Assembly: GCA_958447915.1 (NCBI GenBank)
Contig: CAUDCB010000007.1
Location: 1-24,575, forward strand
Reading direction: 5' to 3'
Length of the DNA: 24,575 bases
Origin: an uncultured Collinsella sp.
Lineage (GTDB): Bacteria; Actinomycetota; Coriobacteriia; Coriobacteriales; Coriobacteriaceae
Part shown: positions 1 through 11,720 of the stretch, piece by piece
How positions within the stretch are numbered: position 1 is the stretch's first letter
Layout of the letters: each line of letters opens with the position of its first letter
Notes under the pieces: generated by a model
What the model saw: only the letters and a program-made list of their open reading frames with translations
The model's database searches: none
What the model was told of the DNA's origin: nothing
Position numbers and translations under genes: made by a program

Positions 1-3000
1 GGATCGGGGACGGCCGTACCGTAGAACTTGAGCTCCGCCATGCTGCAGTAGGCATCCACGTTGCCACCGCCGGCGTGAATCACCTTGACGGTCACGTAGC
101 GACCGCGCGCGGCGCCAAAGCTCATCTGTTTCCAGTCGCCACGGTCGGTGAGCACGCGGCCGTCATTGTCGAAGGCGAACGTACCCATCGACGCGGCGGT
201 GCCCATCTCATAACCGTCGGCAGTGTCGGAGACCAGTATCTCGGCCTCGAAGATATCGCCGTTAGTGCCGCCGTCCTGGCGCGGCAGGAATGTAACGTCG
301 GTGAGATCGTAGTCGCGGCCCAGGTCGACACTCAGATACTGGGGCATACCGGTCCCATGGGCCCAGTCGCTGTGCCAAAGCGTCCGCTCGTCGCCGTCGA
401 GAGCGTTGACGGCGTTGCTGCCCTCGTAGTCGGCCTCACTCGAGAAGCCGGCCACCTTGACGTTCTTGCGGTTCTCGGGCGTGTTGATAAGAATCTTCTC
501 ATCGACAGGGCGCATCTTGAGGCCGTCGATTGCCTTCTCGATCTTGGCTGTGGCGTCTGCGACATCCTTCTTGCTATAGCTGCCTTGGCCGCCGTCGAGG
601 AGCTTCTGAGCCGCCTCGACCGCAGCGGTGAGAGCTGCATAGGAATCCTTAGTGTAGACGGATTCGCTGTAGCCCGCGGCCTCGGAAAGCGCTGCCACGA
701 GCGCAGAGGTATCGACACCAGCCTTGACTTCGACCTCATAGGATGCGGTCTTGGAGGGGTCGAGTACCGACGCCACCGTGATCTTTGCCTTGCCGGCCTT
801 GTTGGCACGCAGGTAGTAGCTCACGCTATCGCCAGCCTGAACAGCGGAGACGCTTACCACAGAGGGGTCGGAGCTCTCGACCGTCACATAGGGGTAGCCG
901 GCGCTCTCAGGCGTGGCCTTGGCGTCGACGAGCGTAACGTCGCCTTCAAAGAACTCGGTCTGGTTCTTGCCTAGCTCGACACCCTCGATGGCCTCGACAC
1001 CCTGCGTGTAGTTGAAGTTGACCTCACGCAGTGTGAGCATCTGGTCACCCGATGCCTCAAGCGGCGTGACCTCGACCTTGGTCGCCTTCTTGCCCTTGTT
1101 CTCGGCAGAGAGGCCAAAAGCGTAGCGAGCCCGGAAGGAATCGTACTCCCCGCCCGCGAACTCTTGGGTCGAGCCATCCTCGAACGTCACGACAGCCTTG
1201 ATCTTCTGCACGGTTCCGTTGCCACCGTTGCGGTTAACGACCTCGACACTATCGAGTTTCGAAGGCGTCTTAAATGCGAATGTCATCGTGGTGGGAAGCT
1301 TCACGTAACTCGGAAGCTTACCCTCGCTGTCCCAGTTGCCGCTCCAGTTCCATAGGAACTCAAAGCCGTTGTCGCCCTCGTTATTATCGAACAGCGCGTT
1401 ATAGCTCTTCTGCTGGATAAGTTTCTCGACGTTGGTCCCGTCGTCGGTCGTGAGCTCATCGTTGGTCATCGTGATGTTGAAGGCATCCTGACCGTACTCG
1501 GCGACCGTTGGCTGAGGAACATCCGGCATCGTCACCGTGCCGTCGCTCGCAAACTCAAGTGCGTCGCATGCCGGACCGATGAGCCAAGATGTCGAGGGCA
1601 GTTCGACCTTGCCGGCGGTCTTGGCCTTGAGCTTGAAACTCGCCACCGCGCCGGTACCGTTGTAGAGCTTGCCATCGCCGCGGTTGGCAAAGGCGAGATT
1701 GATAGTCTGCGTTCTGTCCGCGAACTGGACCTTCTCGCGAGACAGGTTCTCCATGCCGGCAGTCGAGCCGTCCTGCGCGATGCTCTCGGACACAAACTCG
1801 AACTGGTCGCTCTTGAAGTTGACGAGAGCGCCCAGGGCGTTGACGTTCTTGGCGTCGGCCGCATAGACATCAACGGTGATCTCATCACCGGCCTCGACCT
1901 CGGTCTTGCTCGGAATCACCGCGAGCGAACCTGCGACCTTGCCCTTTTGTTTAGTGCCGCCGTCAAGACCCGCCATGGTGAACGAGTAATCGTAGACGTC
2001 GTAAACGCCGTTATCGTTGAGGTCGGCGAAGTGGTCGCGGATCTGCGAACCGAACGTCGGGGTATCGGGCTCGCGGTTCTCGAGGCCCAGATAGTTCTTC
2101 ATGTTGGAGTAGTCTCCGTCGGAGATCGTGGCCTTGTTGAGGTTGGAGCCCACGGCGAAGCCATCCGTGCCGTCGGTCTTGTAGATGGCAATCTCGGACG
2201 CGGAGAAGAAATTGCCGACCGAGGCGAGCGGTGTCATGCGCACGTAACGGGCGGCCACGGTGCCGTCAAACGCTACCGTCTTACAATCAGCGGAACGTGC
2301 CCAATCGACCTCCTGGCTCGTCCAGTGGACGCCATCGAGACTCGTCTCAACACGCATCTTGGTCACAGTGCCGTTGCCGGCGTCATCGCGCGGATAGTAC
2401 TCGAGCTTATCGAGCTTGTAAGCGCGTCCATAGTCAACGGTAAGCGCCTTGCCCAGATCGTTGCCACCGGAGTGGAAACCGCCGTCGCCCGACTGGAACT
2501 CATGGTCGAAGGCAAGCTCGGCCTTATGGCTGCCGTAAAGTGAGCCCTCCCAGGTGATTTCCTCGGCGTCGGGGACGTTCCGCCACGGATCGAGTGCGGA
2601 GTTCGCCTCGAGCACATCGCTCCAGGCGGAGTAACCCTCGGCGTTGCGCGAACGAATCTGGTAGGTGTGCTTGCTATTGTAGGCGAGGTCGGTGTGCGTG
2701 AACTCGGCCGCATCACCCACGGCAAACACAGTGCCGTCGACCTTAAGGTCGTAGGAGGTAGCACCATCGACCTTTCCCCAGGTGAGCTTTATGCTCGTTG
2801 GGGTCGTGACGTCCTCGGGGGCAGCAAGGTTCGTGGGTGCGGAGAGGTTCTCGTTGAGGCGATCGGCTGTGAGCGTGGCGTCGGCATTCACGAAACCGCC
2901 CAGCTCAAGCGTCTGCGCCGCTGCAGCAACATCGGTCTTCGCGAACTTGACGTAGACCTTGGGGTTCGTGGTGATCTTGGTGTTGTTAAAGCTCTCGCCC

Positions 3001-5741
3001 TGCTCGGCCTCGGTGCCGTCCGCATCGCTGCCGTAGTGGTTGAGGTTGGGGGTCTCGCTGTAGAAGTAGACCGCCTGGCCGGCCTCGGGGGTCGCGGCGT
3101 CAAAGGTCTCCTGCGAGTCGACCTCAACCACGTTGAGTGCGGATCCGCCGTTCTTGGCGACAACGCTCGTGGGCTTGGCGGACACATTGGCCACGAAGGT
3201 CGTGGTGCGGTTGGAGTCGTAGCCGTTGTAGCCGCCCTTCGAGGCCTCGGCGGTAAAGGTCGCGGTGCCGCCTGCGGCCTTGGAGCTGTAGACGGTGCTC
3301 ACATGCTCACCGTAGGAGATATTGTCGATCGTGCCGTAGGAATCGTCCTCAGTCGTGTTGTTTTCGATGGAGGAGCCGTCGTCCTCGTACTGCGTAAAGG
3401 TGCCGTCGCCCTCGGTGGCGAAGAACTCGACGATACGCTGACTGCGGTCGGTACCCTTGGTGTTGGTGTCGCTCACTGCCTCGGGGTTGTTGTTCTCGGC
3501 GTACATCGGCACGATAGCGTTGGCCTTCACAAACAGCGGCAGCTTCCAAAGCGGAGCCTCGTAGTTGTTGAGAACCTGGCCGCCGCGATACTGCTTACCC
3601 GAGAAGTAATCGATCCAGATGGTGGGATTCTCGTCGGTGCCGTAGTTGGGGAGGTAAATCCCATTGCGAATGTCGTTGCCGTTCTCGTCTGCCTGGGTAT
3701 CCTGATACACCGGTGCCACTAGGAAGTTCTCACCGAACATATACTGGTACTGCGTCGAAGTGCTTGCGGCGTACTCGGAGTTGTCGGAAAGCAGCATGGC
3801 GCGGATCATGGGCAGGCCGGCATCGCCGTTACCCGTGTCGATGTTGGCCGCCGAGGCCGCGCTCGTGTAGATATAGGGCATGAGCTGCGCCTTGAGCTTG
3901 AGGTAGAAGCGCGAGATGCCTGTGTAGGGATCGCCGTGCGTCATGGGCGATTTACGGTAGGTGCCCCAACCGTCCATGTCAAGCATAGAGGGCGTGAACG
4001 TCTTCCACTGGTAGTCACGCGCAGAGATGATGGGGTCGCCGCCAAAGATGCCATCCATGTCGGAGCCGATGTTGGGGTTGCCCGAAAGACTCTGACCGAT
4101 ATACGTGGGGATATGGAAGCGAATGTACTCCCAGTTACCGCCATACTGGTCGCCGGTCCAAATGCCACCAAAGCGCTGCGTGCCGGCCCAACCATCGAGC
4201 GTGATGATGTTGGGGCGCTTGTTAGCGCCGGTCGTCACCGTGTCATAAGCTGTCTTGATGCCATTAAGACCAAAGGAGTAGCCAGATCCAACCCAGGCAA
4301 CGTCGGTCTTAAGGGTAGAGATGCCTCCCGTCTTGACCTCGGCGTCGAAGTCGCGAAGCAGGTGCCACGGGGTCTCGGAGTTGCTGTCGGGCTCAAGGTT
4401 GGACTGGGTCCACAAGCCCGTGCTCACACCCTTGGAGTTGGCATACTCGGTGAACTTCTTAAGGTTGTCGACATTGGCACGCACAGCGTTAAGACGGTCG
4501 GCCGAGCTCGTTCCGTCGGAGTTGACGCCGCCGGTCTTGTAGTAACCGTTCTGGCCATAGCCGGCGCCGTAGCCGTCGTTCGGCAGGAACCAACCGAGCG
4601 GCATGTCGTTGTCCTCGTAGTCATCGATAACCTGCCGAGCAGAGAACTGGCGGTCGAAATCGGTCGCTTTCATGTTCTCGGTATCAACCGAAGGGCCCTC
4701 ACCGTTGAGCGTCTCGGCCGCAAGTGTGCCGTCGAGCTTGTAGCCCGTCGACATGCCAGACTCGTACTTAACGTCGCCCTTCTCGCTCGAGGACTTGCTG
4801 CCCTTGGTCTCCCACTTCTTTTGACCCGAGGTCGTTGACCAGCCATCACGGTTATAGGCATTAAGATGACCAAGGTAGAACCCGTACTCGGGCAGCAGTA
4901 CCGGGTTACCGGTCACCTTGTAGTAGTCCTGCAGCATCTCGGTTGCCACGTTCGAAGCGCCCTCGTTGGTCGCCACGAAGTAGTAGGCATCAAACTCATT
5001 CTCGCTGTGCAAAGTCGTGACCGTCGATGAGTCCGTGGAACCGAAGTCGTAGGAACCCTCTGCAAACGTGTTTCGGAGTACGCCGTAGCCGTCACTCGTC
5101 CAATAAAACGGGTTGGGCGAGGCAACGCCGCCATCAGTCCAGTTGTTCGTGTTGGAGATGGCGATGGTCTGGTTGGTGTGCAGGAAGCGTCCGTTCTGGG
5201 TGCCGCCGCCAAAGAAGTTCTCGGACTTCTCCTTGGCGAGCGTCTGGACGGTACCCTTCTTATCAAGGTCGAGGGACGCGGACTCGGAAACCACGACACG
5301 GTCGCCTGACTTGATACTCATCTTGCCAGTCGCCTTGTCCAGGATCACGGTCGCCTTTCCGCCGGTGATCTCGATAGTGTCGCCCTTGTCGGCAACCGTC
5401 GCGCTCGGCTTGCTGTAGGTGTCCGAGGTATCGGGCTGAGCCTGGATTTTAGCCGTGTGGGACTTACTGCGCGGTGTGGCGTAATCGGAAAACTCACCCT
5501 TGGGGTCGACGTTATAACGGAAAATACCGTCCTCGAGGAACGTAATACGGCCCTTGATGCCGTCAGCGAAATCGATGTCGACGACATTCGAGGCAGACTG
5601 GGACACGGTCGCTGAGTCGACGCCCTTGAGTGGCGTGGCAATCGCCTGCTGGGGATTGGCAAACACGAGCGTCGCTGCAGTGGCAACGAGGACCGCGCTT
5701 CCCTTCACCCACCGTTTCGTAAAAATGGAATTCCTGCGCAC
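1..5741 (-). CDS. Secreted multidomain GH31 glycosidase, probable mucin alpha-N-acetylgalactosaminidase (3' end outside window)
   Basis: The frame is open from a GTG at 5741 to the window edge (over 1910 codons). The GTG follows AGAAAGGAGCCCAG. Residues 1-35 form a signal peptide (RRNSIF..KRW, hydrophobic core, AIA cleavage). A GH31 N-terminal beta domain (FFGGGTQNGRF) leads into a TIM barrel with nucleophile candidate D480 in KTDVAWVGSGYSFGL and acid/base candidate D531 in GGIWTGDQYGGNWEYIRFH. These motifs resemble, from memory, the GH31 alpha-N-acetylgalactosaminidase subfamily rather than alpha-glucosidases. After the barrel come a beta domain with YEDDG near 785, FN3 (about 966-1047), a discoidin-like domain (1051-1189), a dockerin-like calcium loop DLNDNGVYDVYDYS (about 1237), a cohesin-like domain (1269-1384), a second CBM32-like domain (1421-1568), a Big-like domain (1579-1657), FIVAR (1676-1741) and an F5/8 C domain that is cut off. 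It is inferred to act outside the cell on GalNAc of mucin O-glycans. Any cell-wall anchor would lie beyond the window. GH31 is certain; the substrate is less so. Confidence 0.88.
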   Translation of the reverse strand, partial: MRRNSIFTKRWVKGSAVLVATAATLVFANPQQAIATPLKGVDSATVSQSASNVVDIDFADGIKGRITFLEDGIFRYNVDPKGEFSDYATPRSKSHTAKIQAQPDTSDTYSKPSATVADKGDTIEITGGKATVILDKATGKMSIKSGDRVVVSESASLDLDKKGTVQTLAKEKSENFFGGGTQNGRFLHTNQTIAISNTNNWTDGGVASPNPFYWTSDGYGVLRNTFAEGSYDFGSTDSSTVTTLHSENEFDAYYFVATNEGASNVATEMLQDYYKVTGNPVLLPEYGFYLGHLNAYNRDGWSTTSGQKKWETKGSKSSSEKGDVKYESGMSTGYKLDGTLAAETLNGEGPSVDTENMKATDFDRQFSARQVIDDYEDNDMPLGWFLPNDGYGAGYGQNGYYKTGGVNSDGTSSADRLNAVRANVDNLKKFTEYANSKGVSTGLWTQSNLEPDSNSETPWHLLRDFDAEVKTGGISTLKTDVAWVGSGYSFGLNGIKTAYDTVTTGANKRPNIITLDGWAGTQRFGGIWTGDQYGGNWEYIRFHIPTYIGQSLSGNPNIGSDMDGIFGGDPIISARDYQWKTFTPSMLDMDGWGTYRKSPMTHGDPYTGISRFYLKLKAQLMPYIYTSAASAANIDTGNGDAGLPMIRAMLLSDNSEYAASTSTQYQYMFGENFLVAPVYQDTQADENGNDIRNGIYLPNYGTDENPTIWIDYFSGKQYRGGQVLNNYEAPLWKLPLFVKANAIVPMYAENNNPEAVSDTNTKGTDRSQRIVEFFATEGDGTFTQYEDDGSSIENNTTEDDSYGTIDNISYGEHVSTVYSSKAAGGTATFTAEASKGGYNGYDSNRTTTFVANVSAKPTSVVAKNGGSALNVVEVDSQETFDAATPEAGQAVYFYSETPNLNHYGSDADGTEAEQGESFNNTKITTNPKVYVKFAKTDVAAAAQTLELGGFVNADATLTADRLNENLSAPTNLAAPEDVTTPTSIKLTWGKVDGATSYDLKVDGTVFAVGDAAEFTHTDLAYNSKHTYQIRSRNAEGYSAWSDVLEANSALDPWRNVPDAEEITWEGSLYGSHKAELAFDHEFQSGDGGFHSGGNDLGKALTVDYGRAYKLDKLEYYPRDDAGNGTVTKMRVETSLDGVHWTSQEVDWARSADCKTVAFDGTVAARYVRMTPLASVGNFFSASEIAIYKTDGTDGFAVGSNLNKATISDGDYSNMKNYLGLENREPDTPTFGSQIRDHFADLNDNGVYDVYDYSFTMAGLDGGTKQKGKVAGSLAVIPSKTEVEAGDEITVDVYAADAKNVNALGALVNFKSDQFEFVSESIAQDGSTAGMENLSREKVQFADRTQTINLAFANRGDGKLYNGTGAVASFKLKAKTAGKVELPSTSWLIGPACDALEFASDGTVTMPDVPQPTVAEYGQDAFNITMTNDELTTDDGTNVEKLIQQKSYNALFDNNEGDNGFEFLWNWSGNWDSEGKLPSYVKLPTTMTFAFKTPSKLDSVEVVNRNGGNGTVQKIKAVVTFEDGSTQEFAGGEYDSFRARYAFGLSAENKGKKATKVEVTPLEASGDQMLTLREVNFNYTQGVEAIEGVELGKNQTEFFEGDVTLVDAKATPESAGYPYVTVESSDPSVVSVSAVQAGDSVSYYLRANKAGKAKITVASVLDPSKTASYEVEVKAGVDTSALVAALSEAAGYSESVYTKDSYAALTAAVEAAQKLLDGGQGSYSKKDVADATAKIEKAIDGLKMRPVDEKILINTPENRKNVKVAGFSSEADYEGSNAVNALDGDERTLWHSDWAHGTGMPQYLSVDLGRDYDLTDVTFLPRQDGGTNGDIFEAEILVSDTADGYEMGTAASMGTFAFDNDGRVLTDRGDWKQMSFGAARGRYVTVKVIHAGGGNVDAYCSMAELKFYGTAVPD

Positions 5742-6058
5742 CTGGGCTCCTTTCTTCCGACATGCCGAGGACGCCCCCCCCCGGCAGCATGGGAAAACGT
5801 ATCAAACGGGGATGTTCGGTACATTCCGCACAATGGGGCCACCCGTTACCAAGGGGCCAACTGGTAGTAACCAGATAGCCACCTACTAGGTCATATCAAT
5901 ATATGGGAGCACTTGCGCAACCAAGTTCGGAAGTCCACCAACGGCAGTAAAATGAGCGTCAACGGCAAGGTAGGCTTAATAAGCCATACCAATTGGTTCT
6001 TCAGTCAAATACCAATCTAGCAAAAATGTACTGTTTATCTGGTATTACACAGACCATA
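5742..6058 (-). promoter_or_regulatory. Upstream control region of the GH31 gene with several dyads and a G9 tract
   Basis: No gene is visible here. The region is richer in A and T than its neighbours and holds several dyads: CTGGTAGTAACCAG at 5861-5874, a related CTGGTATTACACAG at 6039-6052, and GGCTTAATAAGCC at 5973-5985. On the minus strand ATTGGTAT occurs twice as a direct repeat (in 5988-6024). A TTGACT hexamer in the same stretch could be a -35 box, but no -10 box stands at good spacing. Nine consecutive G (minus strand) lie at 5774-5782, about 33 nt before the start codon. The TGGT-N4-ACCA core resembles operators of GntR/HutC-type amino-sugar regulators, which would suit a GalNAc-releasing enzyme; this is inference. 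Confidence 0.5.
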
Positions 6059-6104
6059 CCTTTCCCTCGGGAACTGGGCTTCGCGAAGTTTCCCGAGGGA
6101 AAGG
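6059..6104. repeat. Hairpin repeat, copy A
   Basis: A perfect 15-bp stem (6059-6073 with 6090-6104) encloses the 16-nt loop CTGGGCTTCGCGAAGT. The loop itself contains the palindrome CTTCGCGAAG. The same loop occurs in reverse orientation in copy B at 6566-6609, whose stem differs by two compensated base pairs. There is no T-run after either side, so it is not an ordinary terminator. Confidence 0.8.
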
Positions 6105-6435
6105 CTCAGCCGCCACCCTGCGACCTACCGGGGGTTGCCATGGCGTACGTTGGCTGATTTGGTTTGGATAAAAAGGTTGGCGGAGAGTGATGGGCAGTTA
6201 GTTCAGATACGTATAATTTGGCCGTGGCCTTGGGCACGAAACTGCCGCTTGGAAGCCGGCGCGGACCCAGTATTGGGCCGTTCCCAGCTTGACAGAGCGT
6301 CTTTATCGATTCAGATTGCCAAAAATAGGCTGAATGAGTCCAAATCGATCTTCTCCTACTCTCTAGAAAACACGAATTTGAACTAACTGTCCAGAGGCGT
6401 CCTCGACTAACAGTAAAAAGGCCTCCATACAAAGA
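6105..6435. other. Intergenic stretch without a supported gene
   Basis: The two short reading frames here (plus 6135-6386, minus 6106-6477) lack ribosome binding sites and recognisable protein character, so none is called. On the plus strand there is a TATAAT near 6212-6217 and a perfect TTGACA at 6289-6294, each with a poor partner box. A terminator-like hairpin with plus-strand T-runs follows at 6436-6486. A small plus-strand RNA of about 160-260 nt is therefore possible but unproven. Confidence 0.4.
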
Positions 6436-6486
6436 GTGGGCCCTGCCGCTCGAACGAACGGCAGGGCCCACACTCACTTTCTTTTT
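6436..6486. terminator. Strong hairpin, terminator-like, between carB and the GH31 gene
   Basis: A perfect 13-bp stem GTGGGCCCTGCCG (6436-6448 with 6459-6471) has a 10-nt loop. On the plus strand it is followed by CTCACTTTCTTTTT; on the minus strand by CTCTTTG and, further on, TTTTT. It may end carAB transcription on the minus strand or an unknown plus-strand RNA. Confidence 0.6.
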
Positions 6487-6514
6487 CAGCCCTAGTCATC
6501 GCGCAAAGCCCCTT

Positions 6515-6642
6515 CGGCAGCACACGGTGCTGCCGAGTCACCGCAGGCCGGGGCGGGAGGCGGACCTTTCTCTCGGAAAACTTCGCGAAGCCCAGTTTCC
6601 GAGAGAAAGTGTCCGGCTGCCGCCCCGGCCGGCCAGGTCACA

Positions 6643-6663
<21 letters not shown>
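6515..6663. repeat. Imperfect palindrome of about 150 bp reaching into the 3' end of carB
   Basis: The left arm has blocks GCAGCACACGGTG (about 6519-6531) and GGCCGGGGCGG (about 6546-6556). The right arm repeats the same blocks inverted, so that the carB stop codon and last codons (6643-6660) form part of the outer arm. The centre is hairpin repeat copy B. The left arm also forms its own small hairpin, CGGCAGCA/TGCTGCCG (6515-6535). Confidence 0.65.
6566..6609. repeat. Hairpin repeat, copy B
   Basis: A perfect 14-bp stem CTTTCTCTCGGAAA (6566-6579 with 6596-6609) encloses ACTTCGCGAAGCCCAG, the exact reverse complement of the loop of copy A. Against copy A, two stem pairs have changed on both strands (C-G to T-A and G-C to A-T), so pairing is kept. 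Confidence 0.8.
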
Positions 6664-9957
<3,294 letters not shown>

Positions 9958-10055
9958 GTTTAAAACCTCCTAGAGAGGCTGACTCAATGTTTTGAAAAAG
10001 TCAGCGAGGGTGCAGCTGGTGCATCAGGTTGCCGTGATGCGAGGGCGCGCTGGGC

Positions 10056-11561
10056 TTATGCCCGCGCGTCCGAAGCAGAACGGCAAGATGATGTGCCAGA
10101 TGCAGCCGCAGCGTCGACCGGTCCGCCGTTCGGTAGAACGGCGGAACCACCATCGGCAAAATTCCAGCCGGCAAGACGGTCCTTCGCGGTGTCGATGTCC
10201 AGGTAGTTCTCCTCGCCATCCATGAGTCGCGTAAAGGCGGTAAAGAGATAGTGGGCATCGGTGGGGCCGGGCGAGGCCTCGGGGTGGTACTGGACCGAGA
10301 AGCACGGGGCGTCGAGCAGCTGGATGCCCTCGGCGGTGCCGTCGTTGAGGTTCACGTGCGTCAGGCGAATGCGGCCGAAGCGCTCGTTCATCAAGACCGG
10401 CGCGATGCCGCGGCGCACCCAGGCGCGCAGATCGCCATCGACCGCGTGCTCGGTCTCGCCGCCGGAAAGCTCCGGGATCAGTTCGCCCAGACTGGGGAAC
10501 AGCAGGCCAAAGCCGTGATTTTGCGCGGTGATCTCCACGCGACGACTCACCAGGTTCATAACCGGCTGGTTACCGCCACGGTGACCGAATTTAAGCTTTT
10601 CCATTTGGGCGCCACACGCCAAGCTGATCATCTGGTGACCAAGGCAAATGCCAAAGACCGGCACCTTGCCGATCAGCTGCTGCACCTGCTCGTAGGTCTC
10701 CACCACGGCATCGGGGTCGCCGGGGCCGTTGGACAAAAAGACGCCGTCAGGATTCATGTCGAGCACCTGCTGGGCGGGCGTATCCCACGGCACGACAGTA
10801 AGGTCGCAGCCGGCACGGACGAGGCCCTCCAGGATGCCGCGCTTGACGCCGCAGTCGTAGGCGACCACGTTGTGGCGGGCAGGAGCGGCAGGGGCAAGCG
10901 CAAAGTCATGCGTAGCGGGCAGGTCGGCAGCTGCAAACTCGTGAGGTGCGGGGCAGCTCACGGTCTTGACCAGATTCTCGCCCACCAGCGTCGGCGCTGC
11001 GGCCAGACGCTCGGCAAGCTCGTCGACGTCAAAGATCTCGGTCGAGATAATGCCCATTTTGGAGCCGTTGTCGCGCAGGTGGCGCACCAGGGCACGGGTG
11101 TCGACGCCCTCGATAGCGACGATGCCGTGAGCACGCAGGTACTCCGGCACGCTGACGGCCGAGCGCCAGTTAGAAGGCGTGGCGCACATGTCGCGCACGA
11201 TCATGCCGCGCATGGCGGGAGCGCTCGCGGGTCGGGCGGTATCACCGGGGAAGGCCGACTGGACGTCGGTCTCGTCGATGCCGTAGTTGCCGATCTGCGG
11301 ATAGGTCATGGTTACAATTTGGCCGGCATAGCTCGGGTCGGTCATGACCTCAAAATAGCCCTCAAGCGAGGTATTGAAGCAGACCTCGCCGGTCACGGTA
11401 CCCTCGGCACCGCATGCACGGCCATAAAAAATGGTCCCATCCTCAAGGTACAGGATGCAGGGACCGCAGGTGCCCTTGCTGGTTTTGGCCAGCATGCGCT
11501 GGCAAAGCTCGCTGGGCGCGAAGGTGCGGGCGGGAGCGCCCGCAGTATGGTTGTTCGCCAT
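10056..11561 (-). CDS. carA: Carbamoyl phosphate synthase small subunit (glutamine amidotransferase)
   Basis: The small subunit hydrolyses glutamine and passes ammonia to CarB. The N-terminal CarA domain is clear (ILYLEDGTIFYGRACG, FNTSLEGYFEVMTDPSYAG). The class I glutamine amidotransferase nucleophile is C306 in VFGICLGHQM, with H426 in QYHPEASPGP. The start is placed at the ATG of MANNHTAG because AAGGAG stands directly before it; an upstream in-frame codon at 11582 has no such site. The protein has 501 residues, against about 360-390 for most CarA. The excess is about 30 residues at the N terminus and a tail of about 45 residues rich in Ala, Gly and Ser after DGEENYLD. The tail has no recognised function and could be a lineage feature. 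Confidence 0.96.
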   Translation of the reverse strand: MANNHTAGAPARTFAPSELCQRMLAKTSKGTCGPCILYLEDGTIFYGRACGAEGTVTGEVCFNTSLEGYFEVMTDPSYAGQIVTMTYPQIGNYGIDETDVQSAFPGDTARPASAPAMRGMIVRDMCATPSNWRSAVSVPEYLRAHGIVAIEGVDTRALVRHLRDNGSKMGIISTEIFDVDELAERLAAAPTLVGENLVKTVSCPAPHEFAAADLPATHDFALAPAAPARHNVVAYDCGVKRGILEGLVRAGCDLTVVPWDTPAQQVLDMNPDGVFLSNGPGDPDAVVETYEQVQQLIGKVPVFGICLGHQMISLACGAQMEKLKFGHRGGNQPVMNLVSRRVEITAQNHGFGLLFPSLGELIPELSGGETEHAVDGDLRAWVRRGIAPVLMNERFGRIRLTHVNLNDGTAEGIQLLDAPCFSVQYHPEASPGPTDAHYLFTAFTRLMDGEENYLDIDTAKDRLAGWNFADGGSAVLPNGGPVDAAAASGTSSCRSASDARA

Positions 11562-11720
11562 AATTCTCCTTCCCGGTCTCACAGGACCGGCTTAAAGGTT
11601 GGTAGTTAGGCCTCGCGGTATTGTAACCGCAAGTATGCTCCATGGCGTTAATTTCATCGAAATGTTTACGAAATGATAATTATGACTTTCTATGCATAAT
11701 GATTTTTCTGGGACGGGGAT
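11562..11720 (-). promoter_or_regulatory. carA leader and promoter region
   Basis: The minus strand has a hairpin CCGGTC-loop-GACCGG (11573-11590) directly before the ribosome binding site, and a second dyad GCGGT-ATTGTA-ACCGC (11615-11630). An AT-rich block holds the palindrome ATAATTAT (11676-11683) and ATGCAT (11692-11697). CATAAT (11679-11684) could be a -10 box, with no clear -35. The layout suggests leader or operator control. Neither a PyrR site nor a standard ARG box can be recognised with confidence. Confidence 0.4.

Noticed and set aside
2667..3722. Plus-strand frame of 351 codons inside the GH31 gene
   Set aside because: It is antisense to a continuous reading frame with recognisable domains and has no ribosome binding site.
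6106..6477. Minus-strand frame of 123 codons in the spacer
   Set aside because: It crosses the terminator hairpin, has no ribosome binding site, and its translation looks random.
11671..11705. ARG boxes for ArgR control of carAB
   Set aside because: AT-rich palindromes are present, but their spacing (centres about 15 nt apart) and sequence do not fit the usual paired boxes.
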